Assembly: GCF_029589055.1 (NCBI RefSeq)
Contig: NZ_JARQZP010000003.1
Location: 248,001 to 312,000, forward strand
Source: Vibrio hannami
GTDB lineage: Bacteria > Pseudomonadota > Gammaproteobacteria > Enterobacterales > Vibrionaceae
Direction: 5' to 3'
Length of the DNA: 64,000 nucleotides
The stretch's first letter is position 1. Each line of letters begins with the position of its first letter. Under the pieces are notes generated by a model. That model was not told the DNA's origin. It was given only the letters and a program-made list of their open reading frames with translations, and did not search any database. Position numbers and translations under genes: made by a program. Shown here in pieces: positions 62,548 through 64,000 of the stretch.

Positions 62548-63321
62548 TTACTCTAGAAACCTTTTGTTCATCTCAAGTGCGAGAGAAAAAGAATGCGTTG
62601 TTGCTCTTGAAAACTCTAACTGATCAACTTTTACGATCTTGCTATCAAGAATGTTGAAGTTGGGGCGTGATAGTGGTGGGGTCGGGTTTTTATTCATTGG
62701 CCCGACCTGATATAGGTAGAAGTCAGGATTTTCAAACAACACGCTCTCTACATTGAACTTAACCACTTTTCTATTTCCGGGAGCGAGTAGTTCTCCGCCT
62801 GCTGCGGTAACAATACCATTTACGATACTGCGTTGCCCTGCCACCATAAATGGGCTTTCGGTAACTTCAAAAACAACTTTTGGTTTATTTGGCAGCGATT
62901 TGATCTGCTGCTGAATAGCGGTGAGCTTAGATACGAGCTGTTTTGCTTCTGCTTGCTTATCAACCAGTTGCCCAAGAGTCTCTACCTCTTCCAGGATTTG
63001 CTTTAGGGTGTGTGGGTCGTATTTAACGACATCGGCCTCGATTTGACCTGCCATCTGGTCGGAAAAAAAACGATTAGAACTAATAATTAGCAGGTCAGGT
63101 TCTAACCCTTTGATGAGTTCTACGTTAGGTTTGATATGAGAACCTATCTTAAGGGCATCAGGAAAATCGTGATTACTGCGTGTGACACCAACCACTTTAT
63201 CCTGAGCTCCCAACTTAATAAGGATATCTCCGGCGGCAGGGGCTAACAGTACGATTTTGTCGTACGCGTAACTAGTTGGGGCAAAAGCTAAAGCTAGTAG
63301 TATCAGTAGATACCGAAACAT
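62548..63321 (-). CDS. Periplasmic binding protein of an iron/haem/B12-type ABC importer
   Basis: A 257-residue secreted protein with signal peptide (LLILLALAFAPTSYA). The class III binding-protein fold is indicated by KIVLLAPAAGDILIKLGAQDKVVGVTRS, the helical backbone in the middle (EVETLGQLVDKQAEAKQL), and VVFEVTESPFMVAGQRSIVNGIVTAAGGELLAP. The motifs fit the HmuT/BtuF class, which binds haem, siderophores or cobalamin; the ligand cannot be read from sequence. Its start overlaps the end of the ATPase gene by 50 bases. Confidence 0.85.
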   Translation of the reverse strand: MFRYLLILLALAFAPTSYAYDKIVLLAPAAGDILIKLGAQDKVVGVTRSNHDFPDALKIGSHIKPNVELIKGLEPDLLIISSNRFFSDQMAGQIEADVVKYDPHTLKQILEEVETLGQLVDKQAEAKQLVSKLTAIQQQIKSLPNKPKVVFEVTESPFMVAGQRSIVNGIVTAAGGELLAPGNRKVVKFNVESVLFENPDFYLYQVGPMNKNPTPPLSRPNFNILDSKIVKVDQLEFSRATTHSFSLALEMNKRFLE

Positions 63322-64000
63322 CGTAGACCTCGGATAATAGTTGTGGGGTGACTTCACTTCTAGGGACATCGTAAATCAGGTTGCCCTGCTTAAAAAACAG
63401 GAATCGGTCAAAGTACTGGTATGCGAGGTTGATATCGTGTACCGATGTGATCACCGTTTGCGGTTGCTGGCTCATATGCTCGAATATTTCCAGAGTATGG
63501 CGTATGTCCAGACTGGAGTTAGGTTCATCCATAAAGATAATGGGAGCTTCCTGATTGAGTACTCTGGCTATCATCACCCTGCGTTTTTCACCGCCGGAAA
63601 GGTCTGAATAACTTTTCTCTTTATATTGTTCAATATCAAGCAGCTTCAGAAGTTCCAGCGTTTTGTCTCTGTCTTCCTGCTGAAACTCATTGGTTGTTAA
63701 GTGAACATATCTTCCAAGCAGTGCTACTTCCATCACGCTGAACGGGAAAGAAATATCAGAGAACTGAGCCAGTACTGAAAACAGCCTTGCCCGTTTGGAG
63801 TGTGAGATTTTTTCTATCGCTTTGTCGTTATAATAAACAGAGCTTTTGGGTACATCAATCAAACTTGTAGCAAGGTTTATCAGGGTACTTTTTCCGCACC
63901 CGTTTTCTCCCATCAGGGCTACTTTCTCGCCGTGTTTTATCTCAAGGGCAGGAACATTAAGCCTGAAATCACCCCGGCTGAATTTAAGAGATTTAATGGT
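63272..64000 (-). CDS. ABC transporter ATP-binding protein, FecCD/BtuD type, 5' end outside window
   Basis: The visible 242 residues hold Walker A (GENGCGKST), the signature YSDLSGGEKRRVMIARVL, Walker B (IIFMDEPNSSLDI), and the H-loop (TVITSVHDINLAY), so the ATPase is complete from Walker A onward. Upstream residues LNVPALEIKHGEKVALM continue to the window edge without a start codon. The set of ATPase plus binding protein is typical for iron-siderophore, haem or B12 importers; the permease is expected just outside the window. Confidence 0.92.
   Translation of the reverse strand, partial: TIKSLKFSRGDFRLNVPALEIKHGEKVALMGENGCGKSTLINLATSLIDVPKSSVYYNDKAIEKISHSKRARLFSVLAQFSDISFPFSVMEVALLGRYVHLTTNEFQQEDRDKTLELLKLLDIEQYKEKSYSDLSGGEKRRVMIARVLNQEAPIIFMDEPNSSLDIRHTLEIFEHMSQQPQTVITSVHDINLAYQYFDRFLFFKQGNLIYDVPRSEVTPQLLSEVYDVSVSTDTTSFSFCPN

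Overview
The window looks like a chromosomal segment of a marine gammaproteobacterium of the Vibrionaceae, most likely a nitrogen-fixing Vibrio. The evidence is the Vibrio-like gene set (nrtS, nnrS-norR-hcp-hcr, RhlE, an ArfB-type factor, many c-di-GMP proteins), moderate to low GC, and an rnfE-rnfH-nifF end of a nitrogen-fixation cluster at the left edge. No tRNA, rRNA, CRISPR array, insertion sequence or prophage was seen. This identification rests on recognised protein motifs only; no database search was run.

Layout. 1-1.6 kb: end of a nif-linked Rnf operon closed by nifF and a strong terminator. 1.6-7.3 kb: yajD, a 38-codon ORF behind a CRP site, a periplasmic PhnD-like sensor paired with an active-looking GGDEF-EAL protein, a multihaem cytochrome, a HAD phosphatase and a gene remnant. 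7.5-11.3 kb: an M20 peptidase and a three-gene lipoprotein-VWA / ECF sigma / membrane protein operon. 11.5-23.3 kb: a sugar or sugar-alcohol island with gatZ, an FGGY kinase, gatD, gatY, fucU, an Rbs-type ABC transporter whose permease and binding protein are one reading frame, an aldo/keto reductase and two tandem DeoR regulators. There is no PTS galactitol permease, so this looks like an ABC/kinase version of the galactitol-tagatose route.

23.6-36.4 kb: redox and stress genes (peroxiredoxin-like protein, three LysR regulators, FrnE-like thiol oxidoreductase, pirin, glutathionyl-hydroquinone reductase), nrtS, a patatin lipase, a VIT-VWA/MerR pair with a nested inverted repeat, and rhlE. 36.4-49.3 kb: an EAL protein, an acyltransferase, a PTS IIBC and stand-alone HPr sharing a candidate LacI-type operator, a second Lpd, and arfB next to a Cof-type phosphatase. 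49.5-56.4 kb: a broken sensor gene, then a nitric-oxide response locus (nnrS-norR and hcp-hcr) with two sigma-54-like promoters and matching NorR-type palindromes. 56.5-64 kb: acetyltransferases, two MFS transporters, a frameshifted diguanylate cyclase and an iron/haem/B12-type ABC importer running off the right edge.

Four genes (gatZ, arfB, the 49.5 kb sensor, the 61.8 kb cyclase) are interrupted in or beside short homopolymers (A5/G5, A7, A7, G6). This may reflect assembly homopolymer errors, real decay, or slippage; the reads must be examined before any of the frameshifts, or the permease-binding protein fusion, is taken at face value.
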